64,000 nucleotides of DNA, taken from the NCBI GenBank assembly GCA_905250075.1, contig CAJNOP010000082.1, positions 496,001-560,000 on the forward strand. Reading direction: 5' to 3'. Source of the stretch: Rotaria sp. Silwood1 (lineage: Eukaryota; Rotifera; Eurotatoria; Philodinida; Philodinidae). The position numbers and the translations under genes were made by a program. Within the stretch, counting starts at the first letter, position 1. Every line of letters begins with the position of its first letter. Of the stretch, positions 12,773 to 26,100 are shown piece after piece. The notes beneath the pieces are model-generated. The model ran no database searches. It saw only the letters and a program-made list of their open reading frames with translations, and was not told where the DNA came from.

Positions 12773-15700
12773 ATGAACACTACAAATAATTCTCAATCAA
12801 CCTTTCCTTCTTCATCATTTGAATACAATCACAATCATCAAGAATTCAATGAAAATGATGCAACAAAAATGTCTTCATCTACATCATTCGATATGATGGG
12901 TTTTAGAAATAATCATTTTCCGTCGATGATGATTATTAATGATCAACAAGATGAAAGCATTATTGAAGATAAAGATAGTTTGCATGGTGAGTGCAGTTTT
13001 TGTTTTCATATTTTTTTTATCTAAATGCATTAGATACTATTTTGTTCTATTCACTTTTTGTTCAATGTGGAAAATATGAACAATTTAAATTGTTGTAATG
13101 TTTATTTTCTTTCTAACTCTAAAAGAAAAGACTCCATGTCCAAAAATACCTAAATTCTTTACCGATCGAATAGAATGAATTTTAAGTCATGACAAAAGAT
13201 AATTCAAAGAGAAAAACCTCTTGTCTTTTAATGATGACAAAAAAAGACTTTTTTTAAAATAAATATTGGTAGATCTATCTAAGGAATATATGCACAAAAT
13301 GCATTGGAAAAGTAATAGTTAACAGAAAAACGAGGGAATATTTTTGCCTGTCAATTTGAACAAAATAGTGAAACAAATGTTATTTCTTAATGTATTTATG
13401 TGACTGTACAGTAGTTGCAAGAAGTCCTGCTACTGAATAAAAAGTATATAAAGTTCAAACCTTTTGCTTGATATTTTGGCTAGAGATAGAGTTCGGTAAA
13501 CTCTGATCAGTAACAGTAACCCAAGATTGATAGGCTCTATTGTAAAGGATTTACAATTAAAACACTAGTTCTTTTTTCTTTGAATCCCCAAAAGGCTTTT
13601 TTGATACTTCTCTCGTTTTCTAATATTTAAATACATCAGTCTCCATTTTTTTTTGTTAACAAATAAAGATTTACATGTCTATAGTGTTCCACAGATAGGA
13701 CACTCTCAACGCTGTAATCTTGAGACGTCGAGAAGTTTTCATTGTTTGAAACAGTTTCAGTATAGATCTTTTCTCTATGGATGGCTGTGATCGTGAAGTT
13801 TTCAAAGAAAACTTGATCAGAGCAGGACACTGATTGGAGAAAATTCCAAGGCAAATGATGAAAATTAGTCAGAGATATCGGTCGATTTTCTTTCGACGGT
13901 CCTCATCCACTGTAGTGCGGAGATTATCCGAAGTTTATTTCATAAATCAAACAAACTGAAATCGTTTGTCAAAGAATTTTTATAGGTGATACTCGTGGCA
14001 CTCAACCGTTGAAAGAGAGATCTAACATCATGAGGTTTGTTTTCTATGTTAAGACATCGTTATTGAAAGATAAAATCTATGTTAACTTTCTAGCTCCTCC
14101 ATATGATACATTTGAACACTCATCTTGTATAATTGATTTCTTACATATTTCAAACTTTAATTAGTATACTTACATAAAAAATGCTTGGTTTTCAAGATTT
14201 GGAGCGGCAAATCTTAAAAGACTGAAATTGACATCATTTTAGAGCTTTTAAAAGCTTCAAGAACTCTCCCTGAAAATCTGGAAAATCGAAAAATGTTTTT
14301 CAAAAAAAAAAAACTTAATTAACCCTTTGATGCCGGATGTGGTAGTTATACCACTTCAAGTATAATGGATTTTCTCCTTGTGTTATCAAAACTTTGTTGA
14401 GATTCTATCTTTACATTTCAATAGACATCTTGGGATATATAAAGAGAATCTCAATAAAGAGTATATGATAACACAAGAAGAAAATCCGTTATACCTGAAG
14501 TGGTATATCTATCACACCCGGCATAAAAAAATGGTTAAGGATGATGAAAACAAATGAAACAGTGTAGAAGACTCTCTCTAATTCCTTTGTACGCTTGAAC
14601 ATAGTTAAAGACCTGGAATCTTCTATTGAAGAAAAATGTTCAAATCGAAAGTATTTAACAAAAAAATATATTATTTCATATTCATATTCTTTTCATGAAG
14701 TCACGTCAACGTTGATGAATGAACATTCTTCATCTGTCCATTATAATGATCATCGTTCTCAATATGTGTGTGCATTCGACGTGCATCAAGAAATAATTGA
14801 AAATACTAAGCAAGAACAAGAAACAAAAAATTATGGAAATATTTTATCAAATGATTTGAATGATAATGAACAGTGCCACATTTGTGGCGATCTAGCATCT
14901 GGATGGCATTGTGGGTTAGTTAATTATATTAAATTTTTTTTTTTATTTTTCATTTTTTATTAAATAATTTTTTCAGAGCAATAACATGTGAAGCATGCAA
15001 AGTAAAACAAAATTGATTTAAATATATTTGTTTTGTAAAATAAACAAAAAATAATAATTTTAGAAATTTTTTCTACGTTCAATTTCAACGGGTGATGGAA
15101 AGAAAAAATATAAATGTCAAAGAGATTTCAGATGTTCAATAACAAAACGTTCACGCACTCAATGTCAATATTGTAGATTTCAAAAATGTATTTCTGTTGG
15201 AATGAAAGCTCATGGTAAATTTTCTTTTTCTACATTTATTTTATTTTTATCTTATAAAAAAAAATACAAGAATCAATTGGATCAAAGACAGAAGATTTAT
15301 ATAAAAAATTACCATGTCTTATTTGTAATGCATCAGCATCAGGTATTCATTTTGGTACAGTTACATGTGAAGCTTGTAAAGTAAGACATAAAAAAACAAA
15401 CTTGAAGACAAAAGGTTTCTTTTTTTTATAAAATAAATTGTAAAGGGTTTTTTTCGACGATCCATAAAAGAAAATGCACCTGAACGATATCATTGTGTTG
15501 AAAATAATAATTGTGAAATAATTTCAACATCAAAAATAACTTGTAGAGCATGTAGATTTCGAAAATGTATTGAAGCTGGAATGTCTATGAATGGTATGTC
15601 ATATTTCTTTTTCTATTTAAAAATGAAAGAATTTGAAATTAATTTTAGCTTCTCGAATTGGTCGACAATCAAATCTTTTTAAAGAAAGGTAAATCAAAAG

Positions 15701-17137
15701 AAAAAAACAACCAATAGTAATAAATTTTGAAGTTTTAATAAAATAGTATTCGACAATTACAAAATAATTCAACAACCATGGCAACTGTGACAGATTCAGC
15801 TCGTATTGCATCGATGGCTAAAAAAAGAAAGACTAAAATCAAAATTGGAAAATGTAAGAAAAATTATTTCATGGAAGAAATCGTTGAAAATAATTTATAT
15901 ATTAGTATTTGCAACAAAAAATGAAATCGATATTGAACTTTCACCAACAATAAAAGAATTTATTGAAAAAATTTATAATGCATATCTTATGTATTTAAAG
16001 GTACTTTTTGTTTTTTTTTACAATCATTATTCTTTTGTTATTAAAAAAGCAAAGATATTTCGATTGTCTTTCATAGAATCGTTTTATTTTTGCTTCATTT
16101 GTCTACAGGATTTACCTCGATGTATTCCACGTGAAACAGTCTGGTCAACAATGGCATCACAAATGACTATTTATGCTCAAGCACTTATGAATTTTTGTCA
16201 AAAAACAATACCGGGTAACATACATCATCATCATCATTAACATTTACTAGTTTATTTCGTTTTCTTGTTTTGTGTTGTCATTCTTCTGTAATTTTTTCAA
16301 ACCATTTTAAATAGTTTATTTTCTTCTATGACATATATAGTAAAAGTGAATAGATTAATTATTTAACATGTTACAATATTTTAATTTATTGTTAATTAAT
16401 AATTTTTTCAATAGGCTTTACAAATATGTCTCAGAAGTATGAAATTATATCATCATCTATTAATTCTGTTATTATGGTAACATTATTAATGGGAAAAATG
16501 TTCATAAAATCCTCGTATGAAAATATTCAATCAACATGGAATTATTGGCAAGCTGAATCAACATTATCAATGGAATTAAATGCATATATTCCACAATTAA
16601 CACAGGCAGAGAATTTATTTCGATCATTTGAATCTACACTAAGAGATCTTCGTTTAGATGAAAAAGAATTCGCTCTTTTTCTATTAATGATTATTACTCG
16701 ACATAGTAAGAATAATTTTTTAATAGACAAACAAAAAAACAAAAAGTTTTACATTTTTTATTTATAAGACTTAAATTTAATTAATGAAGATAATAAATTA
16801 TGGTCAAAATGTCAATATGAATGTGTTCAAGCATTTTCTGAATATACTCAAGGTAAATCTAATAATCTTTTTTTATTATTGATTTTTGAAAATCATTGAT
16901 ATTTTAGCTCGTCGATTGAATATCAATGGAGAACTCTCAATTGAATTTTATGATATTGTTTTTCTGGTTTCTCAACTTCGTTCATTAAATCGTCGTATAA
17001 CTCAATGTTTTATTAATCTTCCATGGCCATATGTACGAAATTTACCTTCATTTTTTTATCGTATTTTTGTGCCAAGTTTCGACAGTTCCTTATCGGCTGT
17101 AAACTCTATTTTGTATAATAATTATATAGACTTATGA
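12773..17137 (+). CDS. Nuclear receptor with two tandem DNA-binding domains (2DBD-NR)
   Basis: A ligand-type transcription factor with two C4 zinc-finger DBDs. Thirteen exons: 12773-12986, 14701-14914, 14977-15001, 15064-15214, 15271-15380, 15446-15593, 15649-15688, 15747-15853, 15906-16000, 16109-16214, 16415-16705, 16769-16852 and 16908-17137. They sum to 1815 nt and 604 residues. DBD1: Cys 130, 133, 147, 150 and 169, 175, 185, 188, with P-box CEACKK. DBD2: Cys 217, 220, 234, 237 and 255, 261, 271, 274, with P-box CEACKG. The linker is about 18 residues. The ligand-binding domain (about 305-604) includes the typical FRSFESTLRDLRLDEKEF signature before an LFLLMIITR helix. The N-terminal A/B region is Ser/Asn-rich. 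The second exon's acceptor (after TTTTCATGAAG, 14700) is chosen by phase; an alternative at about 14633 also fits. Confidence 0.9.
14323..14534. mobile_element. piggyBac-like MITE in the receptor's first intron
   Basis: About 212 bp with long terminal inverted repeats. The left end reads CCCTTTGATGCCGGATGTGG. The right end in reverse complement reads CCATTTTTTTATGCCGGGTG, and the two arms stay alignable for about 70 bp (for example ATACCACTTCAAGTATAA facing its complement). Both ends are directly flanked by TTAA (14319-14322 and 14535-14538), the target duplication typical of piggyBac elements, whose termini also usually begin CCC or CCY after TTAA. It has no coding capacity. Confidence 0.8.
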
Positions 17138-17146
17138 AAGCTTTGA

Positions 17147-17351
17147 GATATATTAGAGATCCACAGAGGTTTTTCGCGCTACTTCTCTCTCTAGCACACG
17201 TACATGCAACACTGCATTATCTCGAGGTGGACTGCAAGAGAACGGAACAAACGATTTGGTGCCTTTGAAATCTACTCATGAAACAAAATAAGATAGGGAC
17301 ATGTAAGCACGAAGTAGCATAGAGGAGCTCCTTGGATCTCTGATATATATG
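17147..17351. repeat. Inverted-repeat element just after the receptor stop
   Basis: ATATATTAGAGATCCA at about 17148-17163 faces TGGATCTCTGATATATAT ending near 17350. The arms continue inward for about 60 bp with mismatches (CGCTACTTCTCTC against GCACGAAGTAGC, CACGTACATG against CATGTAAGC). A short palindromic MITE that probably lies in the receptor's 3' UTR. No target duplication identified. Confidence 0.65.
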
Positions 17352-19690
17352 TTTTTTTCGCTTTTGAACATTTGATTATTTGTTTGACTTTATATTGTTT
17401 TGTCTTGTGATAGAACTAACTTGTCATGGTCAATCTGTGTAGTCTATTTTCAACCGTAAAATTTATAAATATTATTGCAATGAAAAACATTGTCTTAATC
17501 TACGAAGAAGAGAAAATCTACAAAGTATTTCTGGTCAAAATATAGTGGAAATAAAAAAGTGTAATATTTTGAATAAGTCAAATGATGTTTACATAGTAAC
17601 AACGTATATGAATCTGTTATATAAATGAATGACGAGTATTTGTTAGTTCATTGATCGATTTACTGTAATCATTAGACGTCTTGAATTGTAAACAAATGAC
17701 TTAAATCCTAATGATTAGAGTGTATCATACTTAACTACTATTGACAAAGTAAATATATAAATAGCACTTTATATATGATTCTTAATCATTTATTAATTGT
17801 TAATAACATTTGAATTTGGGTAATTTCTATATTTGCCAATTTCAATATCGCAGAATAGATTGATAACCAAAAACAAGTCTGGATAAAATATTACCAACTG
17901 TGTATTTAACGATTGGTTACCATATCCATCGGTTAAAAGGTCGTTTAAATCTATTGCCTACTTGAGGATGCAGGTATAAATGTGAAGGGAGATAAGAATT
18001 AGATCCACATCTTGAGTTTGCTGCCAAGTGAAATGGTAACCGATCGATTGTGTAAAGGGCCACCCATAGAAGACATACAGGTAAAAGGAAGTAGAGGACG
18101 TCCATCAAAATTGGACAGAGAGAACAGAGGCGGATATTAAACATTTCTGAACTTCCAAACACTTACTATGAATATTCTGTTTTTTTTTCATACAACTTTC
18201 AGCAAAAATTTCCAAATTAGTTTGTTTTAAAGAGCATTTAATATTGGAAATGAACTGAATGTGAATCCGCTGAATAGGAATACAGTAGGGAAATAACTCA
18301 AGATTATAATATAAGAGCAGATTATTTTTTTGTGAAGCAGTATTTATGACACTTTCGAGTGTCGTTGGTATTAAACTTCATTTTTGTTGTTACTATTTTC
18401 TGTCCATGAAAATATAATGTATTAAAAAAACAGAATGTTTCCATAGATTATTTTTTTATGTGTTGTTTACCAAATGTGCATTTATTGATTTCTATTTTGG
18501 ATATATTTTACTTCATGAACTGTTATTTAATGCGAAAGAAGCATTATATTTGAACAGACAGGCTTTTTCTAATTGTTTTTTTTTCATATTGAATGTTAAA
18601 GGTCGATGAGTTAGTCTCAAAGTAAGATCTAGTTGGGTTCGAGTCTGAAAATTTTCGACCTTACAGGTTCTACTAGACGTCCAGAAAAGAATGGGCTTGA
18701 TAAAACTGGACAAATTTGAACAAAAGGCGGGGTCAAAAAAATGCGATTTTTACGTAAACATCTTTTATAGATCGTCCTTCATGAACTAATGGATTGTGAT
18801 TAAATGTTAGTGATAGAGTCAATCATATTTGATCCACAGTCGTTTTCTCTTATTGATTCTTTCAATGATGTAGAAGTCGGTGAAAATATACTAAATCTAA
18901 ATTTGATAATTTGTCTTTGCCTTAAATTCAAATAGAAATAATGAATTTTTTGGATGATATAAAAAAAATTTTTGTTTTCTTGAATCTGCATAATTTTAAA
19001 TATAATATAATAAATAAATCTTGATGCTTGAAATTCCAACGTACGAAAAGGTCGGAAGAAGAAAACACAAAAAAACAAATGGGTGACACAATGAAATAGA
19101 AACTTGATAGAAAGGCAAGTAAAAATATTGCGAAAATAGAACTAAGAATGTTTGATTGATATTGCTTGAAGATAGATCAATTCAAAGTCTTCAACTTTCA
19201 GTTTTTCTCGAAGTGATTCGACTATTTTTATAAAGAAAAAAGAGAAAAGAAATTTACATCTGTAGTCGAGAGTTGAAATCAAATTGTTTTTTTTTTCTTT
19301 GGAGTATCGGTAAAACATACTCACGTAGCTGTTCAAATATTCAATTTTATAAGAAAGTGTTTACCATCTTTTCAATTACTGTATCTGAATAAAATAGTCC
19401 TATAATATTTTAATGATGAGATAATCATTTTTTTTTGTGAACATATGCATTGATAACCAATTTTCCATTCATAGAAATTCACGTATGGATTCGTAAGTAG
19501 AAGTATAAAGATATTTTTTTTTACAAAAATGCAGTTCTTTATCATCGAGTAATAGTATGATGATGCTGCTTGTGTTGAATATCGTTATAAAATCTTCGGT
19601 TGTTTTAAAATAAATTTTTTATAATCATTTAGTAAAATATCTATCGTTTCGAGTTCTTTTTAACAAAGAACTAATTCGATTTAACCAGCG
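17352..19690. other. Intergenic sequence
   Basis: AT-rich sequence with no exon chain or domain I can support. Short open frames are scattered on both strands. Confidence 0.4.
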
Positions 19691-21802
19691 ATGGAAAATC
19701 TTGAAAATATTTATAGAATCAACAAGAGTATTGATAAACTTCGTAAAAGAATACTCCATTTAATGTATAATGATTCTCAGCGTTATCTCGAGCTCGATTC
19801 AGTTGTACTCATTAAAATCGAAAAACTACGAAAAAACTATGAAGAATTATCGCGTAAGCGAAATGAAGAAATCAAACATGCGTATTCGCATACTATTGTT
19901 AGAACAAAAACAGCACACTTTAAAATAGAACAAATTGGTCCATTACTTATACTTTCAAAACTTAAAGTGATAGCAATAGTCATCGGAAAAAATTCAACGA
20001 AATTAGTGATGACACCCAAATGGTTTAAGATTAATGATGAAGAGAAAGTATTGAAAAATATAAAATATTCACCTAATATTACTGAAAGTCGTCCATTCAA
20101 TACTAGAGCACGTTTTCTAGCAGTTCAGAACGAAACAAATAATTCAAGTGATTTTACTAGTGAACCAATTGAAGTTACAGAAGATGCTACAGAAACGCTT
20201 GTATTTGCACTCGATGCATTCATCCAATAGTTTGGTGCTAAATTATGTTTTACTACTGAAGATCTATCATTTGAAGAAAGTGTTCATCGCACAGCAACTG
20301 GTGTAGCTGATTTAGGTAGTGCTCATTTATTTGCTAGTGAGCATATAACTTCTGCCAAGTTTGCTCTTATTATTGATTTGGATTATGATGAAATCGCTCG
20401 GTCAGAAGAAAGTATGCAACAATTTTTTGTTGGCTTTTATCGATACTGTTGCTCAGGATCTTTCCTGTGAAAATGATTTTGTTCGTGTCACGTCTGTTGA
20501 ACGATCAAAGAAGCGTGAACGAAAAGCTGAAGTCAATTTGATTCTAACTACACCTGAAAAAACAAAAACAGAAGAGCTCGCTAACATTTTCAAGATAATA
20601 TACATTATATGTGATGTATTGTTTCTAGAATTATTGTGTATCTTTTTGTTTATAACTACTTACGATTAGAGTCCATTGGAAGCAATTCGACGAGCTCTAG
20701 TCGTTTTGGAAAACATGAACGGTCCTCTAGTCACCAAATATAAAAAGCCGAATAAAAGTATCTAGTATCTTCGGGGTGATTATTCTATTCCAATTAGAAA
20801 ACTTTATTGAGAGTATCAAAATACTGCTCGACCGGATGTGGATTCCAAAAGTGTTCAATAACATGCATTCGAGTCCGAAAATTTTTGAATTCCATGGGCT
20901 CTACATACGATAGGGATGGTTCTGTAAAATAATTAGTTCATCATCTATAATATATTGAGCATGTTACTAGTCACTTAGAAAAACATTTTAATTTATTACT
21001 ATCGTATTTTTGTTTACAATGAAAATCATCATTCCTATCATATTCATTATCATATACTATCACTTTTTTGATCGACAATTTTCACATAAGTGTTCTTTTA
21101 ATTCATGTATAAAATTTATGTGTAGGATCATGCTCAATCAGGCTTCTCAAACAATACTATTCTTTGCTATATTAAACCAGATAAATATCAATGCAAATAG
21201 ATGCTAGGTATGTTCTATTTACAGCTCCAGGCATTTGATTTCGACCCAAAATACAATTATGATTATACGAAACCTGATGTACCTGCAGAACTAATGCACG
21301 GTAGTCTTCCGCACTATTTACCTATTGGTTGGTTTCGTCATGCACTCAAAGTTGATAATAAATATAAATATGGTTCAACTTGGCTTGGCTCTAGCAATGG
21401 TCCAGGAGAATGGCCAGTCGCTTTCCATGGTACGAAGTCAAGAGCCGTAAAAAGTATTACAGATCAAGGTTTGCGCTAGTCAGCAGCGTCAAAACAGATT
21501 ACATGATTCATGAAGCTATAAAACAGAAATGTGAAGAAGTAAATCGATCTGGATTGTATGTAGCAACACATTGTAATGGCGGATCTCATCTGTTTTATAC
21601 GGAAACGTTCGAGGTAAAAACATCATCAGAAAAAACCGATGGATTTCAAGTCGTCTTTCATTGTCGAGTGAGACCTAATTTGTATACTACTCATACAACT
21701 TCAGTCAAAGTAGGTGAAGCCTGGCGTATTGTAGTTCCTACAGCTGTTCGACCATATGGTATTCTACTGAAAAATATTAACACAAAAGTATCATACGAAT
21801 AG
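19691..21802 (+). pseudogene. Decayed gene with ADP-ribosyltransferase-like C-terminal domain
   Basis: A first frame (19691-20230, 179 residues) begins with a charged helical region and ends in an in-frame TAG. The reading continues in the same frame after the stop with a compact domain (motif GVADLGSAHLFASEHI, then a hydrophobic strand LIIDLDYDEIA), then shifts frame near 20430. It runs on to about 20600, where the expected splice donor lacks GT. A likely last piece of that part is at 20670-20765. Downstream, 21225-21479 and 21460-21802 in another frame encode the two halves of a domain with WLGSSNGPGEWPVAFHGTK and AWRIVVPTAVRPYGI, typical of PARP/ART-like domains in invertebrate proteins. 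A frameshift near 21475 separates them. The breaks make a working product unlikely, though assembly errors could mimic some of them. Confidence 0.6.
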
Positions 21803-23119
21803 AAGCAGAACTAAAGCAGTTCAGTGAACATTTTAATTTATATTATTCAGAATTGAGTTAGTAGTAATGTCATTTATTTTTTATTGTTTTTAAATAAAAT
21901 GCTTAATAACCAATAATATCTCTCATTAGTGTTGTTCTTTATAATAAAAACTTCGTATTTCGATTAGTATTTATTTCTACAGCAAATTATAACTAAAGTA
22001 AAAACTTATAAGTAACGCCGGACAATCCCGACCAGACTACTATCAGCACTGGATATAACTAAGTGTTTATCAATAAAATATTTTCTTTCTTAATGGATGT
22101 ATTTTTTTTAAACTAATGTCATTTTGATTTTCATATTTGTCTTTGTCAAATGTAGCGAACTGAATGAAATAGAATGCGACTGTGATGAGGGTGAAGATAA
22201 GATCTCCACATCCATAACCACACGCCCAGCGTATATTTTTTAAGAAAAAATATACCATTCATCTAATTGTATTAAATAAATGTTTCACGCATGAATAAAC
22301 AAGCATATCTCAAACACAAATAGTTGTAGTGTAAACAAATATTTGGTAACATATTTGACAACATACAAAACCTTCAATTTTACCGAATTCGCCGATATTT
22401 ACTGACTTTTCAGTAGACAAAAACTAAAAACTTTTCACCATAAAGTTGTGTTTTGCTTTTGTTATTTTTTTAAATAATAGCATATGTCAATGTTTATTAT
22501 TTCATAAGAGTTTTAATCCGTTCTGATATATACTGTTTTTGTATGTGATGATGAACTAGCGGCAATAATTGAAGAAAAGTCTTACCAGAAATTGATGATT
22601 GAAAAGGCTTCGTAGGAAGAGAATTAGAATTAGAAAATTTCATTGATGATCAAAGAGAAGAGCCAGATAAGAGTATTGTTTTCAAAATAAATTTTTTTAA
22701 GATAACGACAATTTTAATATTTTTCTTTGTTTTGCTGTTCATTGAAGAAATTTTTTGATCCATGGAAGAATTACATCGAATTTTCGAAATATTTTATTAA
22801 AAATATGCAACCTCTTTTTAAAATTTTAAATTATCTTCAACATTCTTTTCATTACAATGTTCAATCAACTCGGCGCTATGCATTAGGATCTTTGAACCAG
22901 CTATTATATTACCAAAACAATGCAATAAATATTATATCGCGAATATTGAATGAACAAATGAGTTTATTTTTTTCAATGATTTACAAATCAGATTAAATAT
23001 ATGATAAAATACGATGTTATTGATCAATGTACAATAACATTTTAAGAAAATAAAATTATGTTTATAAAAAAGAAAAAAATGCTGGTTTATCATTATTGAA
23101 TAAATAAAAAAAAGCAGGA
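21803..23119. other. Intergenic sequence
   Basis: AT-rich. One open frame at 22727-22996 (89 residues, helical, no recognised domain) could be a gene remnant but has no splice partners that I can find. Confidence 0.4.
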
Positions 23120-26100
23120 TTAAGAAATAATGAATTTATGTGTTTGAGATAAATCTAAAGCTAATGCTTCCATTTTAAAGACATTTAAAGTTGAATTAAA
23201 TGTCCATGTAATATTTGATAACTCTTGGTCATTCCATTGAATTTCTTTTGGTTGATTTATCAAACCATAAATTGTAATATCATCTAATTTAATATGATCG
23301 TTCATTTGTGTATGTTTATATGTCCATGGTTCAATTGTTAAATGTTGTTTATCATAATTAAAATTAAAATAATTATAATTTGATGTTTGATACGTATCAA
23401 TTGATTCTCCATCATCCCAAAATAAGTTTCCTTGAGCTTTTTCTTGTTTATCAAGTGTAATAATTAGATTCATAGGGTTTAATCGGGATTTAACTGTATT
23501 CATAGCTGATTTTTGACGAGGTAAAATTGCTCCACCACGTAAAAATAATGGTAAATAATCATAATCAGCTGTGACATTAATATATCCAAGTTTCAAGTGT
23601 TCTTCACCTGTATAATAATTAAACCATCGTTCATTTGATGATGGTAAATAAACATCTTTTGTTGTATGATTTTCATAAATAACAGGAGCTATTAATAAAT
23701 ATGAACCCCATAAAAATTGTTCATCAATTGACCAACATATTGAATCAGTTGGAAATTCATGTGCCATTGAACGAACAACAGTACCACCTGTGATATGAAC
23801 ACGATGAAAAAGTGTATATAAATATGGAATTAATGTATAACGTGTTTCAACCACACGACGATTGGAATCAACAACAGATGGAGAAAAACTTCCGGGATCT
23901 TGATCAATAAATCTTATTGCATTGTGATTACGAAAGAATGGATTAAATGCACCTAATTGCATCCATCGTTGACACATTTGTTCTGTTCGATTTTCAAAAA
24001 ATCCACAAATATCGGCACCTATATACGGAATACCAAATAAATTAAATTCAAGCATTCCAATTATATTATATTTAAGATGTGGCCATGCAGCTGTATTATC
24101 ACCTAACCAATGACCAGAATATGCACCAGATGTTGGAAATGTTGATCGACTAATTACAACTGATCGTTTATTTCCTAAAGCTCGAAGAGCATCTAATGTC
24201 GGTAAGGTTTCTGACCATCCATATAGATTATGTACATCATAATGATTATAAACCTTTCCTTGACCATCTTTTTGTTCACCAATCATACAAAGAGTTTTGT
24301 CGCATAAATATTCACCATGTACAGCTGTTTTATATCGAGGACTTTCTAATTGTTCTTCCATTGGACAATGAAGATTCCATGGTTCTGAATGTGGCCAATT
24401 CCATGGTTGTAATTTATTTGTATCAAAATTTGCTGGTTCACTAAATTATTTTTATTATTGTTAAAGCAAAGAGAAAACTCTACGAAATATGTTGGTTTTC
24501 GATTTATATTAAGATAAAGCTTCCAGAACACAGTTGCATATGATCAAAGATGATCAAAAACTGTCAAAGACTTTCAATTTAGATTATAACGTCTTTCAAT
24601 TGCAAGAAGTATTGCGAGCTTGATGTTTCTAATGCAGACCAAGATTAATGAAGATTTGAAAAAAAAATACTATTTCTATCTAATAGTATACATATTATGG
24701 AATTTTATTGCTTAATCATGAAAGATAATTCAATTAGAAAATTATAGATTTGAATTGAATCTTCATATATCAATATTAATATTGTATACAACCAAGTCAA
24801 AGCCTCACTAGCATATATATATATATATATATGAAACGAAATGAGACCTTATACTAAATGAAAGGATCGAGGAAAAAAGTCTTCTACAAAGCACTTCGAC
24901 CAGTTTAAAGACCACTTCTAAATTCGAAAATCTACTTATATCATTTTGTAAAACAGTTCCCTGAGCATCAAATACTATGTAGAAAATTGTAATTGCACCA
25001 CGCTTTGATGTTATGAGATTCTATACATCGGTCAATAAACACTATACGATATGATGGTAATGGTGGAAGTTGTGACGCTAGCATATCTAAAAATCAACTT
25101 ATATAAAGTTCTTTTTCAAAGTCAATATGCTAAAGTCTTAGTTGCTGTTGAATCTTGTATGTTTGATAACTCATCTCATTACTTTCTCTTAACTCAGCAT
25201 AGATCACTTGAGCCATCTTTCGTGAATTTTCGATGTCGGGACGCTTCAATGTATACAATGCTGTGGCTTAGAACATGATATTAATAACGTGAAACTCTGC
25301 CAGACATTGGGCATCATGCAACTGTATATCTTTTTAATTTTACTGGTTTCTGAATTTGGAGGACTTCATGGTCAAACTACTGTATCACTGCCCAAAAAAC
25401 GTCCATTTTACATTTTTTTTTAACAACGCAATGATACTCAAAATTATCGTTATTCACCGTTTCACTAAGGAAATTTTTGTCAACGAATAATCGCCCATAT
25501 TTTCTGCATCGTGTACAGTTCAATGCTATAAATCTAGTGACTGCTTTAAAATCTAAAATCGTCAGAAACGTAGAAAACTACAAGGCACGCCTGTTTTGAC
25601 TACATGTTGTGTCCCTCTCCAGGAATCTAAAGGTTAACATTTTTTTTTGTCATTTTTAAAAGACTAAATTTATACTAATCCTTAGAATACCATGAGCTGA
25701 TTTTTACCTGGTAAAAATTTCCTTAGCGCTATGTTGAATAACAGAAAACTGGGATACCATTATGTCGATAAAAAACGAAAAATATGCCTTTTCTAGACAG
25801 TAATACAGCGGTTTGAACTCGGAGTCTTCCGATTCAGATACTAGAAAGATTCAAAAGCCGTAGAGCTGGATCATACGTAAATTTTCGAAGACTTGCATGT
25901 TAGTAACACCATGTTCTAAGTCACAACGACGTGTGAACTAAAGTGTCTTTAAATCGAAATTTCAGGAAAAATGACTAAAGTGGTCTATGTTGACTACGAG
26001 AGAACCAATAAGGCGATTTATCAAATATACAAGATTCAGCTGTAACCAATACTTTATAGTATTGAGTTTTAGAAAGAATTTTGCATAAGTTGATTGGCGG

